A DNA stretch of 64,000 bases from Ruegeria profundi (GTDB lineage Bacteria; Pseudomonadota; Alphaproteobacteria; Rhodobacterales; Rhodobacteraceae). The DNA is taken from the NCBI RefSeq assembly GCF_001507545.1, contig NZ_LQBP01000001.1, forward strand, positions 62,001 through 126,000, written 5' to 3'. The stretch's first letter is position 1; each line of letters opens with the position of its first letter. Shown piece after piece: positions 50,752 through 60,201 of this stretch. The notes under the pieces are model-generated. The model made no database searches. It was not told the DNA's origin and worked only from the letters and a program-made list of their open reading frames with translations. The translations under genes were made by a program, and so were the position numbers.

Positions 50752-51580
50752 GCCGATCTGGAACAGCGAGGATGCGCCAGATTCGGTTGTCCTTGGCCCG
50801 GTGGGCTGGGTTTTGGTTGCCTTGCGTGGCGTGCCGTTGGCTTTGCTGGTGTTCGGTGGGCTGGCCGTTCTCGTCCTCATTCGCCTATTCGAGTACCCCC
50901 TGTTTGGCGTGCGCCGTCCGATCACTCCGTTCATTCCGCAATTCGTCTGTCGCAACGCGTTCAGGATTCTGGGAATCGGTTTTCGGACATCTGGCGAATT
51001 GATGCGGCAGCGCGGTGCCGTGGTGGCCAACCACACAAGTTGGCTGGACATCTTCGCGCTGAATGCGAGGAAGCGCGTTTATTTCGTCTCTAAGGCCGAG
51101 GTTGCAAAGTGGCCCGTCATAGGTTGGCTGGCTCGCGCAACTGGCACGGTTTTCATTGAGCGCGACCGTAAGAAGGCAAAGGAACAAACCAAAGTCTTTG
51201 AAGCCCGCCTGAAGGCTGGCCACAAGCTTCTGTTTTTCCCAGAAGGGACCTCAACAGACGGGCTGCGCATTTTGCCCTTTAAAACAACGCTCTTTGCGGC
51301 GTTCTTCGCAGATGAGTTGCGTGAGTTCATGTACGTCCAGCCGGTGACGGTTATTTTCCACGCGCCCAATGGCCAGCCTGAAAGGTTTTATGGTTGGTGG
51401 GGCGAGATGGATTTTGGTCCACATTTGATCAAAACGCTGGGCGCGCGCCGACAGGGTAGCGTCGAGCTTATTTATCACGCCCCGGCCAAGGTTAGCGACT
51501 TTGAAGACCGCAAGGCACTGGCCGCGCATTGTGAAGAGGCGGTGCGCCACGCTCATAGCTTGGCACGGCTTGAAAAATAA
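50726..51580 (+). CDS. olsA: Lyso-ornithine lipid O-acyltransferase OlsA (PlsC family)
   Basis: Second step of ornithine-lipid synthesis: O-acylates lyso-ornithine lipid. 284 aa, with one membrane segment (about residues 30-55) then the PlsC domain: HTSWLDIFAL (HX4D motif), FIERDR, FFPEGTSTDGLRILPFK. A GTG start at 50744 would shorten the overlap with olsB to eight bases. Adjacent to olsB, which supports OlsA over a general phosphatidate acyltransferase. Confidence 0.92.
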   Translation: MAGSNAVSEPIWNSEDAPDSVVLGPVGWVLVALRGVPLALLVFGGLAVLVLIRLFEYPLFGVRRPITPFIPQFVCRNAFRILGIGFRTSGELMRQRGAVVANHTSWLDIFALNARKRVYFVSKAEVAKWPVIGWLARATGTVFIERDRKKAKEQTKVFEARLKAGHKLLFFPEGTSTDGLRILPFKTTLFAAFFADELREFMYVQPVTVIFHAPNGQPERFYGWWGEMDFGPHLIKTLGARRQGSVELIYHAPAKVSDFEDRKALAAHCEEAVRHAHSLARLEK

Positions 51581-51593
51581 GGGCGAATACCCC

Positions 51594-51622
51594 TTGCGAA
51601 ACGACAAAACCTACCTTATACG
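51594..51622 (+). promoter_or_regulatory. Promoter of rpsB-tsf
   Basis: TTGCGA (51594-51599) and TATACG (51617-51622) are 17 bases apart, about 125 bases before the S2 start. Transcription would begin near 51629, just ahead of a terminator-like hairpin. Confidence 0.6.
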
Positions 51623-51631
51623 CGCGCCATT

Positions 51632-51661
51632 CAAACCCGCAGGCGGGGTTTGGGCTTTTTG
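51632..51661 (+). terminator. Terminator-like hairpin in the rpsB leader
   Basis: CAAACCCG (51632-51639) pairs with CGGG-bulged G-TTTG (51644-51652) around CAGG, and GGGC with five T residues follows. Depending on which promoter is used it is either the olsA terminator or an attenuator inside the rpsB leader. Confidence 0.55.
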
Positions 51662-51748
51662 AGGGAGACATCCTCATTAAGACCGCCGGTTGGAGCATCT
51701 GCTTCTTTCACCCCCGCCCAGGCGTAAACCGGAAAAGGAAAATACCGC

Positions 51749-52540
51749 ATGGCTCTTCCCGAGTTCTCAATGCGTCAGCTGTTGGAAGCTGGCGTTCACT
51801 TTGGTCACCAGACACAGCGTTGGAATCCCCGCATGGGCCCGTTCATCTACGGCTCGCGCAATGGCATCCACATCATGGACCTGACCCAAACTGTTCCGAT
51901 GCTGGATCAGGCGCTGCAAGCCGTTCGTGACACCGTTGCCAAAGGTGGCCGTGTTCTATTCGTTGGCACCAAGCGTCAGGCCGCTGGCCCGATCGCGGAA
52001 GCGGCAGAAAAGTCGGCTCAGTACTACATGAACCACCGCTGGCTGGGCGGCACCCTGACCAACTGGAAAACCGTTTCCCAGTCGATCAACCGTCTGAACC
52101 AGATCGACGAAGCCATGGAATCCGGTGCCGAAGGCCTGACCAAGAAAGAGCGTCTGGGCATGGAACGTGACCAAGCCAAGCTGCAAGCTTCGCTGGGCGG
52201 TATCCGTGAAATGGGCGGCGTTCCTGACTTGCTGTTCGTCATCGACGTCAAAAAAGAAGCACTGGCCATCGCCGAAGCCAACAAGCTGGGCATTCCGGTT
52301 GTCGCCGTTGTTGACACCAACTGCTCGCCCGACGGTGTTGACTACATCATTCCAGGCAACGACGACGCAGCCCGCGCAATTGCTTTGTACTGCGATCTGG
52401 CCTCACGTGCCGCTCTGGACGGTATGACCGCACAATTGGGCGCCGCAGGTGTCGATTTGGGCGCGTTCGAAGAAGCCCCGGTTGAAGAAGCCGTTGCCGA
52501 CGAAGCCCCGGCCGACGCAGAAGCATCCGCCGAAGCGTAA
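51749..52540 (+). CDS. rpsB: 30S ribosomal protein S2
   Basis: 263 aa. Starts [20 protein letters not shown], with [40 protein letters not shown] and [21 protein letters not shown]: the full S2 signature set. The C-terminal end is an acidic Ala/Glu tail. AAAGGAAA lies before the ATG. tsf follows after a 77-base gap that contains a perfect 9-bp hairpin. Confidence 0.98.
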   Translation: MALPEFSMRQLLEAGVHFGHQTQRWNPRMGPFIYGSRNGIHIMDLTQTVPMLDQALQAVRDTVAKGGRVLFVGTKRQAAGPIAEAAEKSAQYYMNHRWLGGTLTNWKTVSQSINRLNQIDEAMESGAEGLTKKERLGMERDQAKLQASLGGIREMGGVPDLLFVIDVKKEALAIAEANKLGIPVVAVVDTNCSPDGVDYIIPGNDDAARAIALYCDLASRAALDGMTAQLGAAGVDLGAFEEAPVEEAVADEAPADAEASAEA

Positions 52541-52565
52541 GCTGCCCGTCACGTAAATGACATAT

Positions 52566-52587
52566 GGGGCAGGGTATGACCTGCCCC
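52566..52587 (+). promoter_or_regulatory. Intercistronic hairpin between rpsB and tsf
   Basis: GGGGCAGG (52566-52573) and CCTGCCCC (52580-52587) form a perfect stem with a GTATGA loop; an outer T-A pair extends it. There is no T-run, so it is more likely an RNA-stability or translation element than a terminator. Confidence 0.55.
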
Positions 52588-52617
52588 AAATCCGTTTGAA
52601 TTGAGGAGAGCCAAGAG

Positions 52618-53493
52618 ATGGCAATCACAGCAGCAATGGTTAAAGAACTGCGCGACTCGACCGGCGCAGGCATGATGGACGCAAAAAAGGCGCTGACTGA
52701 AACCGGCGGCAACATGGACGAAGCCGTTGACTGGCTGCGCACCAAAGGTCTGGCTAAAGCGGCTAAGAAATCAGGCCGTACTGCAGCAGAAGGTCTGGTT
52801 GCTGTCCATGTCGACGGTGGCAACGGTGTCGCGGTCGAAGTGAATTCGGAAACCGACTTCGTTGCGAAGAACGCCGAGTTCCAGGAAATGGTTGGTAAGA
52901 TCGCCTCCGCAGCCAAAAACGTCGACAATGTCGAGGCGCTGTTGGCGGCTGATCTGGGCGGCAAGAGCGTTGCCGACACGCTAACCGACAAGATCGCCAC
53001 CATTGGCGAGAACATGTCGGTGCGTCGCATGGCGAAGCTGTCGGGTGACACTGTTGTGTCTTACGTCCACAACGCGGCGACCAATGGGATGGGCAAAATC
53101 GGTGTTCTGGTCGCCTTGACCGGTGGCGACGAAGCGATTGGCAAACAGGTTGCAATGCACATTGCGGCTGTGAACCCGACAGCTCTGTCCGAGGCGGACA
53201 TGGACCCGGCAGTTGTCGAGAAAGAAAAGCAGGTTCAGATGGATATCGCCCGCGAATCCGGAAAGCCGGAGCAGGTGATCGAGAAGATGATCGAAGGACG
53301 CATGAAGAAATTCGTCGCTGAATCCACTCTGCTGAACCAGCAATTCGTCGTGAACCCTGACCTGACCGTTGAAGCAGCGGCAAAAGAAGCAGGCGCCACC
53401 ATCACCGGCTTTATCCGTCTGGAAGTTGGCGAAGGCATCGTTGTCGAAAAGGAAGACTTCGCAGCCGAAGTCGCAAAGGCCGCCCAAGGTTAA
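52618..53493 (+). CDS. tsf: Elongation factor Ts
   Basis: GDP-exchange factor for EF-Tu. 291 aa: N-terminal UBA-like domain with [20 protein letters not shown], then the two-part core with [10 protein letters not shown] and [16 protein letters not shown], and [11 protein letters not shown] near the C-terminus. Paired with rpsB as in most bacteria; a terminator follows. Confidence 0.98.
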   Translation: MAITAAMVKELRDSTGAGMMDAKKALTETGGNMDEAVDWLRTKGLAKAAKKSGRTAAEGLVAVHVDGGNGVAVEVNSETDFVAKNAEFQEMVGKIASAAKNVDNVEALLAADLGGKSVADTLTDKIATIGENMSVRRMAKLSGDTVVSYVHNAATNGMGKIGVLVALTGGDEAIGKQVAMHIAAVNPTALSEADMDPAVVEKEKQVQMDIARESGKPEQVIEKMIEGRMKKFVAESTLLNQQFVVNPDLTVEAAAKEAGATITGFIRLEVGEGIVVEKEDFAAEVAKAAQG

Positions 53494-53584
53494 GTGAATG
53501 TGCCCGGATGAATAAGTTCTGGGCACACTCAAAAAACCAGCCGCGTACTGCGGGGGTCATTTCACGCAAAGACGATTTAAATAG

Positions 53585-53611
53585 AAAAGGGCGCGAACGC
53601 GCCCTTTTTTG
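53585..53611 (+). terminator. Intrinsic terminator after tsf
   Basis: GGGCGC-GAAC-GCGCCC (53589-53604), flanked by AAAA before and six T residues after, makes a compact hairpin with a T-run, about 90 bases after the tsf stop. Confidence 0.85.
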
Positions 53612-53866
53612 CGGGGTAATTGAGGGACCCCGCAAGATGGGGATGGTCGGGGCCCCTCAAAATTCCGACACACAGACGCGTACAAATAGACGCCTGGTTG
53701 TCAGAGCGGATGGAGCGCCTTGGTATTGCAAAGATCCATCCAAATGTTCCCTGGCTAAAGCCACCACTCACGGAACAATATCATTTTGCAACTAACAGCC
53801 AAGATTCGGAAAGTAATGATTTCCTTACCTAAGGTAAATTGACGCATTAAGGCGTCAGAATCCAGT
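53612..53866. other. Gene-poor stretch between tsf and luxR-type gene
   Basis: A 70-codon frame from TTG 53620 to 53832 on the plus strand (inner part WLSERMERLGIAKIHPNVPW) has no good ribosome-binding site and no family I recognise. It may be a remnant. Near its end TGACGC-ATTAAG-GCGTCA (53840-53857), read across the luxR-type gene's 3' side, is a perfect hairpin without a T-run. GAGGG ... CCCTC helices occur near 53623-53660. Confidence 0.4.
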
Positions 53867-54622
53867 CTACACCTCCATAATGAACATCTGATTTTGCAAT
53901 GAAGCCTTCAGTACAGCTTGGGCCGTTGTTTCCACTGAAAGTGCCTCGCGCGCCAGCCTCAGATGTTTCTCAACCGTCGCAGAGGTCAGACCCATCAGTA
54001 AAGCGATATCCTGGGTGGTTTTTCCATCTCCGACCCATTGCAAAGCTTCGCGCTGACGCTTTGTCAGGGCCCGGTTCGGCGCGTGATAGGGCAGGGTAAG
54101 GATCTTCAGGTGCGCGACATTGTTCATCAACAAGATATCGTCGCCGCAATCTTTCCAAAGCGCATCAACCTCTTTCTGAGAGTTTGCTTCACCCGCAGAC
54201 AATGAAATTGCCCCTTTAGACCGCATCGACACCGACGTGAAACTGACCGTATATCCAAATGACACACCATGCATTCTGTTGAAGTTGAGAACGTCCAGCT
54301 CTTCTTTTGTCAGCTTTCCTTTGGCTGCCATTTCCTGCGCCATACTCCAACTTGCTGCACCTTCGTTGTTCAGCGCCCACTTAAGCATGGGGGCATGAAA
54401 GTAAAGCCCGTCGCGCAGGAACCCATCCAAATACGATTTTTCATGGTTGGTAAGAACCAGGAAATCCTCGGGGTCGCCCAGCGAGGTTTCCGTTCGAAAC
54501 TGTGTGTGGCCATAAATTAGCCTATCGAACCCGAACTTCGCCATCTGACGGCAATGGGCATCCCAAAGCTCTTCCAAGGTTTTGGTATAGCTCAGAAAGT
54601 GCAGGTATTCGCTCAGTTTCAT
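53867..54622 (-). CDS. LuxR-family regulator with autoinducer-type N-terminal domain
   Basis: 251 aa from the ATG that overlaps the aroQ stop as ATGA. N-terminal about 165 residues look like an autoinducer-binding domain (FDRLIYGHTQFRTE, GAASWSMAQEM, HGVSFGYTVSF). The C-terminus is a LuxR HTH (LTKRQREALQWVGDGKTTQDIALLMGLTSATVEKHLR). In the acyl-homoserine-lactone pocket the usual Asp-Pro pair is replaced (LRDGLYFHAPM, Asp-Gly), so ligand use may differ. No luxI synthase gene is in the window: a solo regulator. Translationally coupled to a shikimate-pathway gene. Confidence 0.88.
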   Translation of the reverse strand: MKLSEYLHFLSYTKTLEELWDAHCRQMAKFGFDRLIYGHTQFRTETSLGDPEDFLVLTNHEKSYLDGFLRDGLYFHAPMLKWALNNEGAASWSMAQEMAAKGKLTKEELDVLNFNRMHGVSFGYTVSFTSVSMRSKGAISLSAGEANSQKEVDALWKDCGDDILLMNNVAHLKILTLPYHAPNRALTKRQREALQWVGDGKTTQDIALLMGLTSATVEKHLRLAREALSVETTAQAVLKASLQNQMFIMEV

Positions 54623-55068
54623 TGAGCTTGCCTGTTTTTCAGATGTGCGGACAGAGCATCCAGAGCCAGCGTGTATCCTTGCGGGCCAAAGCCACAAATC
54701 TGTCCAATCGCAACCTTCGCAATATAGGACACATGCCGAAAATCTTCGCGCGCGTGGATGTTTGACAAATGCACCTCAACCACCGGCAGCTCGACCGATG
54801 CAATCGCATCCATCAAAGCGATCGACGTATGCGTATACGCGCCGGCGTTCAGAATGAGCCCGTCCTGTTCGCCCTTCGCGGAATGAATGGCGTCAATTAA
54901 CGCGCCTTCGAGGTTGGATTGAAAACAAGTCACCTCAAAACCAATTGAAGATCCATGGGTTCTACAAAGGTCTTCAACCATCTCAAGCGTTGTGCTTCCG
55001 TAAACCTCGGGCTGCCTGGTTCCCAAAAGATTCAGATTTGGGCCGTTTAAAATCAAGGTTTTTAGCAT
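54619..55068 (-). CDS. aroQ: 3-dehydroquinate dehydratase, type II
   Basis: Third step of the shikimate pathway (also quinate breakdown). 149 aa from the ATG at 55068. Type II signature: LILNGPNLNLLGTRQPEVYG with catalytic Tyr, FQSNLEGALIDAIHSA, LNAGAYTHTSIALMDAI and VEVHLSNIHAREDFRHVSYI with catalytic His. Overlaps the LuxR-type gene by four bases. Confidence 0.96.
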   Translation of the reverse strand: MLKTLILNGPNLNLLGTRQPEVYGSTTLEMVEDLCRTHGSSIGFEVTCFQSNLEGALIDAIHSAKGEQDGLILNAGAYTHTSIALMDAIASVELPVVEVHLSNIHAREDFRHVSYIAKVAIGQICGFGPQGYTLALDALSAHLKNRQAQ

Positions 55069-55160
55069 TACTTCACTGTCCCCATTACAGGTTCTTAGTC
55101 GCGGATGGGCGGTAGTGTCCACCGCCAAATTCTCGCTTACGGCGAGTATGACATTCTGCT

Positions 55161-56174
55161 TCAGTCATGCTCCGACTGGTCGGGCATGATGACTACGATC
55201 TTCCCAAACGCCGATCGGCTGGAGAGATGGGCCAAAGCTTCGGGCGCCCGATTTAGCGGAAATCTAGCGCTAATCTTTGGTTTTATACGAGCTTCGGCAT
55301 ATAACCGAAACAAATCTTTTACGTTTTCAGCATGGCCTTTGGGGTCGCGCAAGACAGAGGCTCCCCAAAAAACGCCGACGATCTGACAGCTTTTCAGAAG
55401 GGGCAGATTCAGCGGGATTCTGGGAATTCCGGCCGGGAAACCAACCACCAGATATCGCCCGGCCCAACCCATACTGCGCAACGCAGGTTCAGCGTAGTCA
55501 CCCCCCACGGCGTCATAAACTACATTCACACCTGAAGGCCCCGCCAGAGCCTTGATTTCAGAAGAAAATGCCTTTTGCGCCGACTTGTCCATTTCATTTG
55601 CATAGATAATCGTTTCATCAGCGCCGAGGCTTCGGCAAAAAGCGGCTTTGTCCTCTGAGGATACTGCCGCAATAACTCGTGCACCCATCGCTTTGCCCAA
55701 CTCGACCGCTGCCGAGCCAACCCCTCCGGCGGCACCAAGCACCAGAAGTGTTTCGCCAGACTGCAAGGCAGCACGGTCTTTCAAGGCGTGATAGGACGTA
55801 CCGTATGTAAAAACGAAACAAGCGGCATCTTCAAAGGGCATTGTTTCCGGAAATTTAACGGCTGCTGCCGCGGGGAGTGTCACGTGCGTGGCAAACCCAC
55901 CATAAACGGTAAGCGCCAAAACGCAGTCCCCGATTGTGAAACCAGTCACGCCCTCACCAATTGCCAGGACTTCTCCCGCAATTTCTCCACCCGGTGAAAA
56001 AGGGCGCGGCGGCTTGATCTGATAGAGGTCTTTTATGATCAATGTATCCGGGAAGTTCACGCCTGCCGCCCTGATACCAACCAGAAGCTCCCCCTTACCC
56101 GGTGTTGGATCGGGCAGGGTCTTCAACTCCAAAGTTTCAGGACCTCCTGGTACGACGCTGAGTAAAGCTTGCAT
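55161..56174 (-). CDS. NADPH:quinone oxidoreductase family protein (MDR)
   Basis: 337 aa from MQALLSVVPGGPETLEL (CAGGG upstream); a frame from 56192 adds six residues. MDR domains with AAGVNFPDTLIIKDLYQ, SPGGEIAGEVLAIGEG, and the cofactor loop LVLGAAGGVGSAAVELGKAMGA. No zinc ligands. Typical QOR2-like reductase, often near acyl-CoA metabolism genes, as here. Divergent from an SDR gene. Confidence 0.88.
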   Translation of the reverse strand: MQALLSVVPGGPETLELKTLPDPTPGKGELLVGIRAAGVNFPDTLIIKDLYQIKPPRPFSPGGEIAGEVLAIGEGVTGFTIGDCVLALTVYGGFATHVTLPAAAAVKFPETMPFEDAACFVFTYGTSYHALKDRAALQSGETLLVLGAAGGVGSAAVELGKAMGARVIAAVSSEDKAAFCRSLGADETIIYANEMDKSAQKAFSSEIKALAGPSGVNVVYDAVGGDYAEPALRSMGWAGRYLVVGFPAGIPRIPLNLPLLKSCQIVGVFWGASVLRDPKGHAENVKDLFRLYAEARIKPKISARFPLNRAPEALAHLSSRSAFGKIVVIMPDQSEHD

Positions 56175-56298
56175 ATTCGCCCTGTTATCCATGTTATTCA
56201 GTCAGAACGAACTTTGTCGTCACAGCAGGTGTTGTCAAGAAATCAAAGGTTTCCACGACAAACTGCCTGTTAGCGATTCAAATACCAAGGAGCAGACC

Positions 56299-57117
56299 AT
56301 GACCCCTGAAACGCTATTCTCATTGCAGGGCAAAACAGCGCTTGTAACCGGAGGAGCGACCGGTATTGGCCGAATGGCTGCCGAGACAATGGTGCGGGCG
56401 GGAGCGCGGGTACTGATTGCGTCGCGCAAGGTCGAGGCCTGCGAGGCGGTTGCTTCTGAACTGAACGCACTGGGCGCCTCGGGCCACGCGGAAGGATTTG
56501 GTGGTGATGTCGCTACGCAAGAAGGGATCGATGCATTAGTAACCGAGATAAACAAGCGCACGGAAACGCTTGATATACTGATGAATAATGCAGGCGTGAC
56601 ATGGGGAGCTCCGATGGGTCAATTCCCCTACGATGCTTGGGACAAAGTCATGTCTGTAAACGTCGCCGGGCTATTCGAACTAACGCAGAAACTTCTGCCC
56701 ACACTGATGAAATCGGGCTCGGCCGATGATCCGGCACGCATTGTGAATGTTGGCTCAGTGATGGGAGAGGTGCCAATGGGGGATGGTGCCTATAGTTACG
56801 CAGCCTCAAAAGCGGCCGTTCTGCACCTGACTAAAATCATGGCGAAAGAGTTCGCGCCCCAGCATATCACCGTAAACGCTCTGGCACCCGGACCATTCGT
56901 TTCAAAGATGACCGCCTTTGCCACCGCCGACGAAGAGACCCGAGAGCGGGTGGGAAGTACGGTGCCATTGGGGCGCGTCGGACGCGATGAGGATATTGCG
57001 GGCTGCATGTTATTTCTGTGTGGACGAGGAGGCAGCTATGTTACCGGGGCGGTTATTCCGGTGTCCGGTGGTATCAACGTGGAAACAGCCGGCAATATCT
57101 TCGCCGAAGCCATGTGA
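56299..57117 (+). CDS. SDR-family oxidoreductase
   Basis: 272 aa from the ATG at 56299 (AAGGAGCAG upstream); the frame is open much further upstream but without a start signal. Classical SDR: nucleotide motif TALVTGGATGIGRMAAETMV, NNAGVTWGAP, catalytic Ser and Y-x3-K in NVGSVMGEVPMGDGAYSYAASKAAVLHL, C-terminal GAVIPVSGG. Probably NAD(P)-dependent acyl-CoA or alcohol dehydrogenase. Followed after 15 bases by the kinase-like gene, likely one operon. Confidence 0.9.
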   Translation: MTPETLFSLQGKTALVTGGATGIGRMAAETMVRAGARVLIASRKVEACEAVASELNALGASGHAEGFGGDVATQEGIDALVTEINKRTETLDILMNNAGVTWGAPMGQFPYDAWDKVMSVNVAGLFELTQKLLPTLMKSGSADDPARIVNVGSVMGEVPMGDGAYSYAASKAAVLHLTKIMAKEFAPQHITVNALAPGPFVSKMTAFATADEETRERVGSTVPLGRVGRDEDIAGCMLFLCGRGGSYVTGAVIPVSGGINVETAGNIFAEAM

Positions 57118-57132
57118 TTGCGAAGGTGAAAG

Positions 57133-58155
57133 ATGAACAGTACACAAATGGATCTGTCGGCCGTTGACACATATCTCAGTCGCCATCTGCCCGGGTATCA
57201 GGGGCCGATTGAGGCGACCAAATTCGCAATAGGACAGTCGAACCCGACTTTCCTTTTGACGACCCCCAAAAGTACATACGTTTTACGCCGCAAGCCGCCG
57301 GGAACACTTCTTAAATCCGCTCATGCCGTAGACAGGGAGTTTCGCGTTCAGACTGCTTTGGCCGACACGGCTGTTCCAGTGCCGAAGATGTACCTGCTGT
57401 GTGAAGACAAAACTGTCATCGGTTCGGATTTTTACGTGATGGAGCATCTTGACGGCCGGATATTTCTTGAACCCACAATGACCGGCGAAAGCAACGAAAC
57501 ACGCACCGCAGTTCTGGATGAAATGAACCGTGTCTTGGCCGATTTGCATGACGTGGATATCGCGGCTGTGGGTCTGTCCGATTTTGGACCACCCGGCAAT
57601 TACTTTGAGCGTCAGATTGCGCGTTGGATTAAGCAATACCGCGCTTCGGAAACGTCCCATATCCCCGAGATGGACGCCCTGATTGACGCGCTTGAAGGTT
57701 CTGTGCCACAGGACGATGGTCAACGAACACTGGTTCACGGCGACTACAGGATCGATAACCTGATGTTCGAAAAAGATGGAACTCGCTGCATTGGGGTGCT
57801 GGATTGGGAGCTTTCAACTATCGGACACCCTTACGCTGACTTGGCCGCCGTGATCATGCAGTGGCGCATGCCACCAGGCACCGAGGGTCGAGGGCTTGCC
57901 GGCATTGATCGGGCCAGTCTTGGCTTGCCGTCCGATCAGGCTTTTATCGACCAATATTGTCAGCGCCGAAGTTTGCCGGGCATTGAGAATTTCGGCTTTT
58001 ACCTCGCCTTCAATTTCTTTCGTATGGGCAGCATTTTGCAAGGCGTTTTTAAACGCGCGGAAGATGGTAATGCCTCTGATCCAGAACGCGCCAAGATCTT
58101 GGGGTCATATGTTCCGATGTTCGCAAAGCATGGGCTGGAAGCGTTAGAAGACTAG
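57133..58155 (+). CDS. Aminoglycoside phosphotransferase-fold protein (ACAD10/11-like)
   Basis: 340 aa. APH/kinase fold: PTFLLTTPKSTYVLRRKPPG (N-lobe, Lys/Arg contact), catalytic loop HGDYRIDNLMF (about residues 204-214) and metal-binding LDWELSTIGHPYADLA. Such proteins accompany acyl-CoA dehydrogenases and are thought to phosphorylate 4-hydroxyacyl-CoA-type substrates rather than aminoglycosides. The tail overlaps the convergent isomerase gene by four bases. Confidence 0.88.
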   Translation: MNSTQMDLSAVDTYLSRHLPGYQGPIEATKFAIGQSNPTFLLTTPKSTYVLRRKPPGTLLKSAHAVDREFRVQTALADTAVPVPKMYLLCEDKTVIGSDFYVMEHLDGRIFLEPTMTGESNETRTAVLDEMNRVLADLHDVDIAAVGLSDFGPPGNYFERQIARWIKQYRASETSHIPEMDALIDALEGSVPQDDGQRTLVHGDYRIDNLMFEKDGTRCIGVLDWELSTIGHPYADLAAVIMQWRMPPGTEGRGLAGIDRASLGLPSDQAFIDQYCQRRSLPGIENFGFYLAFNFFRMGSILQGVFKRAEDGNASDPERAKILGSYVPMFAKHGLEALED

Positions 58156-58757
58156 GATGTTCTCGATAGCTCCAACGCCAAATCTGCCATGCTGTTTTTT
58201 CCGAAAAACATCTCGGACCCGACAAACATACTTGGCACGCCAAAAACGCCGCGCTTTACCACCGCTTTCGTCTGGTCCTTCAGGTGCTGCTTGACCTCAG
58301 GACTGAACATTGCCTCGCGTAACTTGCGTACGGGCAGTTCGTTTTCTTGTAAAATTTCGGACAGGACACCCAGATCGTCAACCTTCTGTCCGTGCACCCA
58401 AATTGCTTCAAATACTGCTTTTATATATCTGTTCTCCCACGATTTTCCGGCGGAAAAAACGGCACCCCGCATGGCCAGCTTGGTATTGACTGGAAAGTGA
58501 GGGCTCATGTGAAAGCTTAAACCGCGCATGCGCGCAAACCGATGAAGATCGTGGCTCAGATACGCCGTTTTTTGGCGATTTTCCGAAAACGCCTGGAACG
58601 GGTTTTGGTTGTTGGTAACCTTGAAAACTATCGAAAGCAGCACCGGCGCGTAAGTCACCCGAGCACCATGCCTGTCTGCAACGTCGGGCAGGGTTTTGTA
58701 CGCGAGAAAGGCGTTGGGGCTACAGAAATCATACACAAAATCGATATGTTGCGTCAT
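58152..58757 (-). CDS. 2-hydroxychromene-2-carboxylate isomerase family protein
   Basis: 201 aa from the ATG at 58757 (GGAGG upstream). DsbA-like thioredoxin fold of the kappa-class GST/HCCA isomerase type: DFVYDFCSPNAFLAYKTLP with the active-site Ser/Cys region, VSKGVFGVPSMFVGSEMFFGKNSM-type cis-Pro loop (GVFGVPSMFVG). The family acts in naphthalene and other aromatic breakdown and in glutathione-dependent isomerisation; the actual substrate here is unknown. Confidence 0.87.
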   Translation of the reverse strand: MTQHIDFVYDFCSPNAFLAYKTLPDVADRHGARVTYAPVLLSIVFKVTNNQNPFQAFSENRQKTAYLSHDLHRFARMRGLSFHMSPHFPVNTKLAMRGAVFSAGKSWENRYIKAVFEAIWVHGQKVDDLGVLSEILQENELPVRKLREAMFSPEVKQHLKDQTKAVVKRGVFGVPSMFVGSEMFFGKNSMADLALELSRTS

Positions 58758-58930
58758 GATGCTCCTCCGAAATGGCGACAATTTTTACTGTTCCAACTCG
58801 TGACAAGCGAATCCGCTACAGGACAAGTGTAACAGCCTGCTGAATCTTCGCGTAGAAATCTTGTGGAATTCGCTTTCAACTCCGGCCGCAGGCACGCAGT
58901 ATCGCCGCACGAAACGGGGGACAAACAAAG

Positions 58931-60151
58931 ATGACCAAGTTCGAGCCGTCGCGCCTGAACCGTATTGGCGACTGGATGAAGCGTTACGTGGATGAGCGAA
59001 AATACGCAGGCAGCTCCTTGTTGATAAAACACAATGGACAGGAAGTTTTTTTCAACGCCTACGGCAAAAGAAGCATTGAGCACAATCTGCCATTCCAACG
59101 CGATACACTCGTCCGCATCTATTCAATGACTAAACCGGTGACCACAGTTGCGGTGATGATGCTGGCGGAACGCGGCCTATTTCACCTCGACGCGCAACTA
59201 TCTGAATTTCTGCCGGAATTCTCTGATATGCAGGCCTTGGTTCCTGGTGCCATGAGCACAGATCAGACGGAAAAGGCCCCAACACCGACACTGCATCAGT
59301 TGCTGACGCACACAAGTGGTTTCAGCTACCCGTTCAACCCTGGAATTTTGCCCGAACTGATGGATGCCCAAGACATGGTGTTCAAACCTGACCAGGGGCT
59401 TTTGGCTGATCGCGTATACGATCTTGCTGCACTGCCGTTGGCGTTCCAACCTGGCTCACGATGGGAGTATTCGGTTGGCATAGATGTTGTGGGGCGCGTT
59501 ATTGAGGTCGTCTCCGGTAAATCTCTGGACAAGTTTCTTGCTCAAGAGGTCTTGGAGCCGCTTGGAATGCACGAGACGGATTTCACGGTTCCAACAGGGG
59601 CAGGAGATCGGTTTGCTTCGCTCTACACACCGTTGGAAGGAAACGCGATGGCCTTGAATTCCGCACAAACCGGCACTGAGACGCTGCGACTGGTGGATCA
59701 TGCTGGTAGATCTCCGTTTGAAAAGACAACCACGTTTTCCGGTGGTGGCGGATTGGTCGGAACAATCGACGACTATTCCCGGTTCGCTGAGATGCTTAGA
59801 AACCGGGGGCAGGGCAATGGACACCGTTTGTTGAGCCCGAAAACCGTTGAATATATGTTAATCAATCACTTACCAGGCGACATTGCCTCAATGGGACCGC
59901 AAAGCTTTGCTGAACAACCCATGGAAGGTACAGGTTTCGGACTAGGAGGTGCCATTGTTACTAACCCGGGTCGAGTGCGTGTTCCGGGGTCTTTAGGTGA
60001 CTTTAGTTGGGGCGGCATGGCTTCGACATTTTTTTGGATCGACCGGGTCAATAACATGACTTCTGTCTTTTTTACGCAGTTGTCGCCGTCCAGCTCATAC
60101 CCGTCACGCGCCGAACTCAAGGCGCTTGTCCTTGGGGCAATGATTGAATGA
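58931..60151 (+). CDS. Serine hydrolase, beta-lactamase/esterase (EstB-like) family
   Basis: 406 aa. Class C beta-lactamase fold: S-x-x-K in RIYSMTKPVTTVAVMMLAERG (about residues 64-67), Y-x-x in RWEYSVGIDVVGRVIE, and a final GGMASTFFWIDRVNNMTSVFFTQL. No signal peptide, so more likely a cytosolic esterase or carboxylic-ester hydrolase than a drug resistance beta-lactamase. In the acyl-CoA neighbourhood. Confidence 0.9.
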   Translation: MTKFEPSRLNRIGDWMKRYVDERKYAGSSLLIKHNGQEVFFNAYGKRSIEHNLPFQRDTLVRIYSMTKPVTTVAVMMLAERGLFHLDAQLSEFLPEFSDMQALVPGAMSTDQTEKAPTPTLHQLLTHTSGFSYPFNPGILPELMDAQDMVFKPDQGLLADRVYDLAALPLAFQPGSRWEYSVGIDVVGRVIEVVSGKSLDKFLAQEVLEPLGMHETDFTVPTGAGDRFASLYTPLEGNAMALNSAQTGTETLRLVDHAGRSPFEKTTTFSGGGGLVGTIDDYSRFAEMLRNRGQGNGHRLLSPKTVEYMLINHLPGDIASMGPQSFAEQPMEGTGFGLGGAIVTNPGRVRVPGSLGDFSWGGMASTFFWIDRVNNMTSVFFTQLSPSSSYPSRAELKALVLGAMIE

Positions 60152-60201
60152 CGCGTTGAGCGCTGATACCAAATCTCTCATACAAACCCGGAGACCAAAA
60201 C

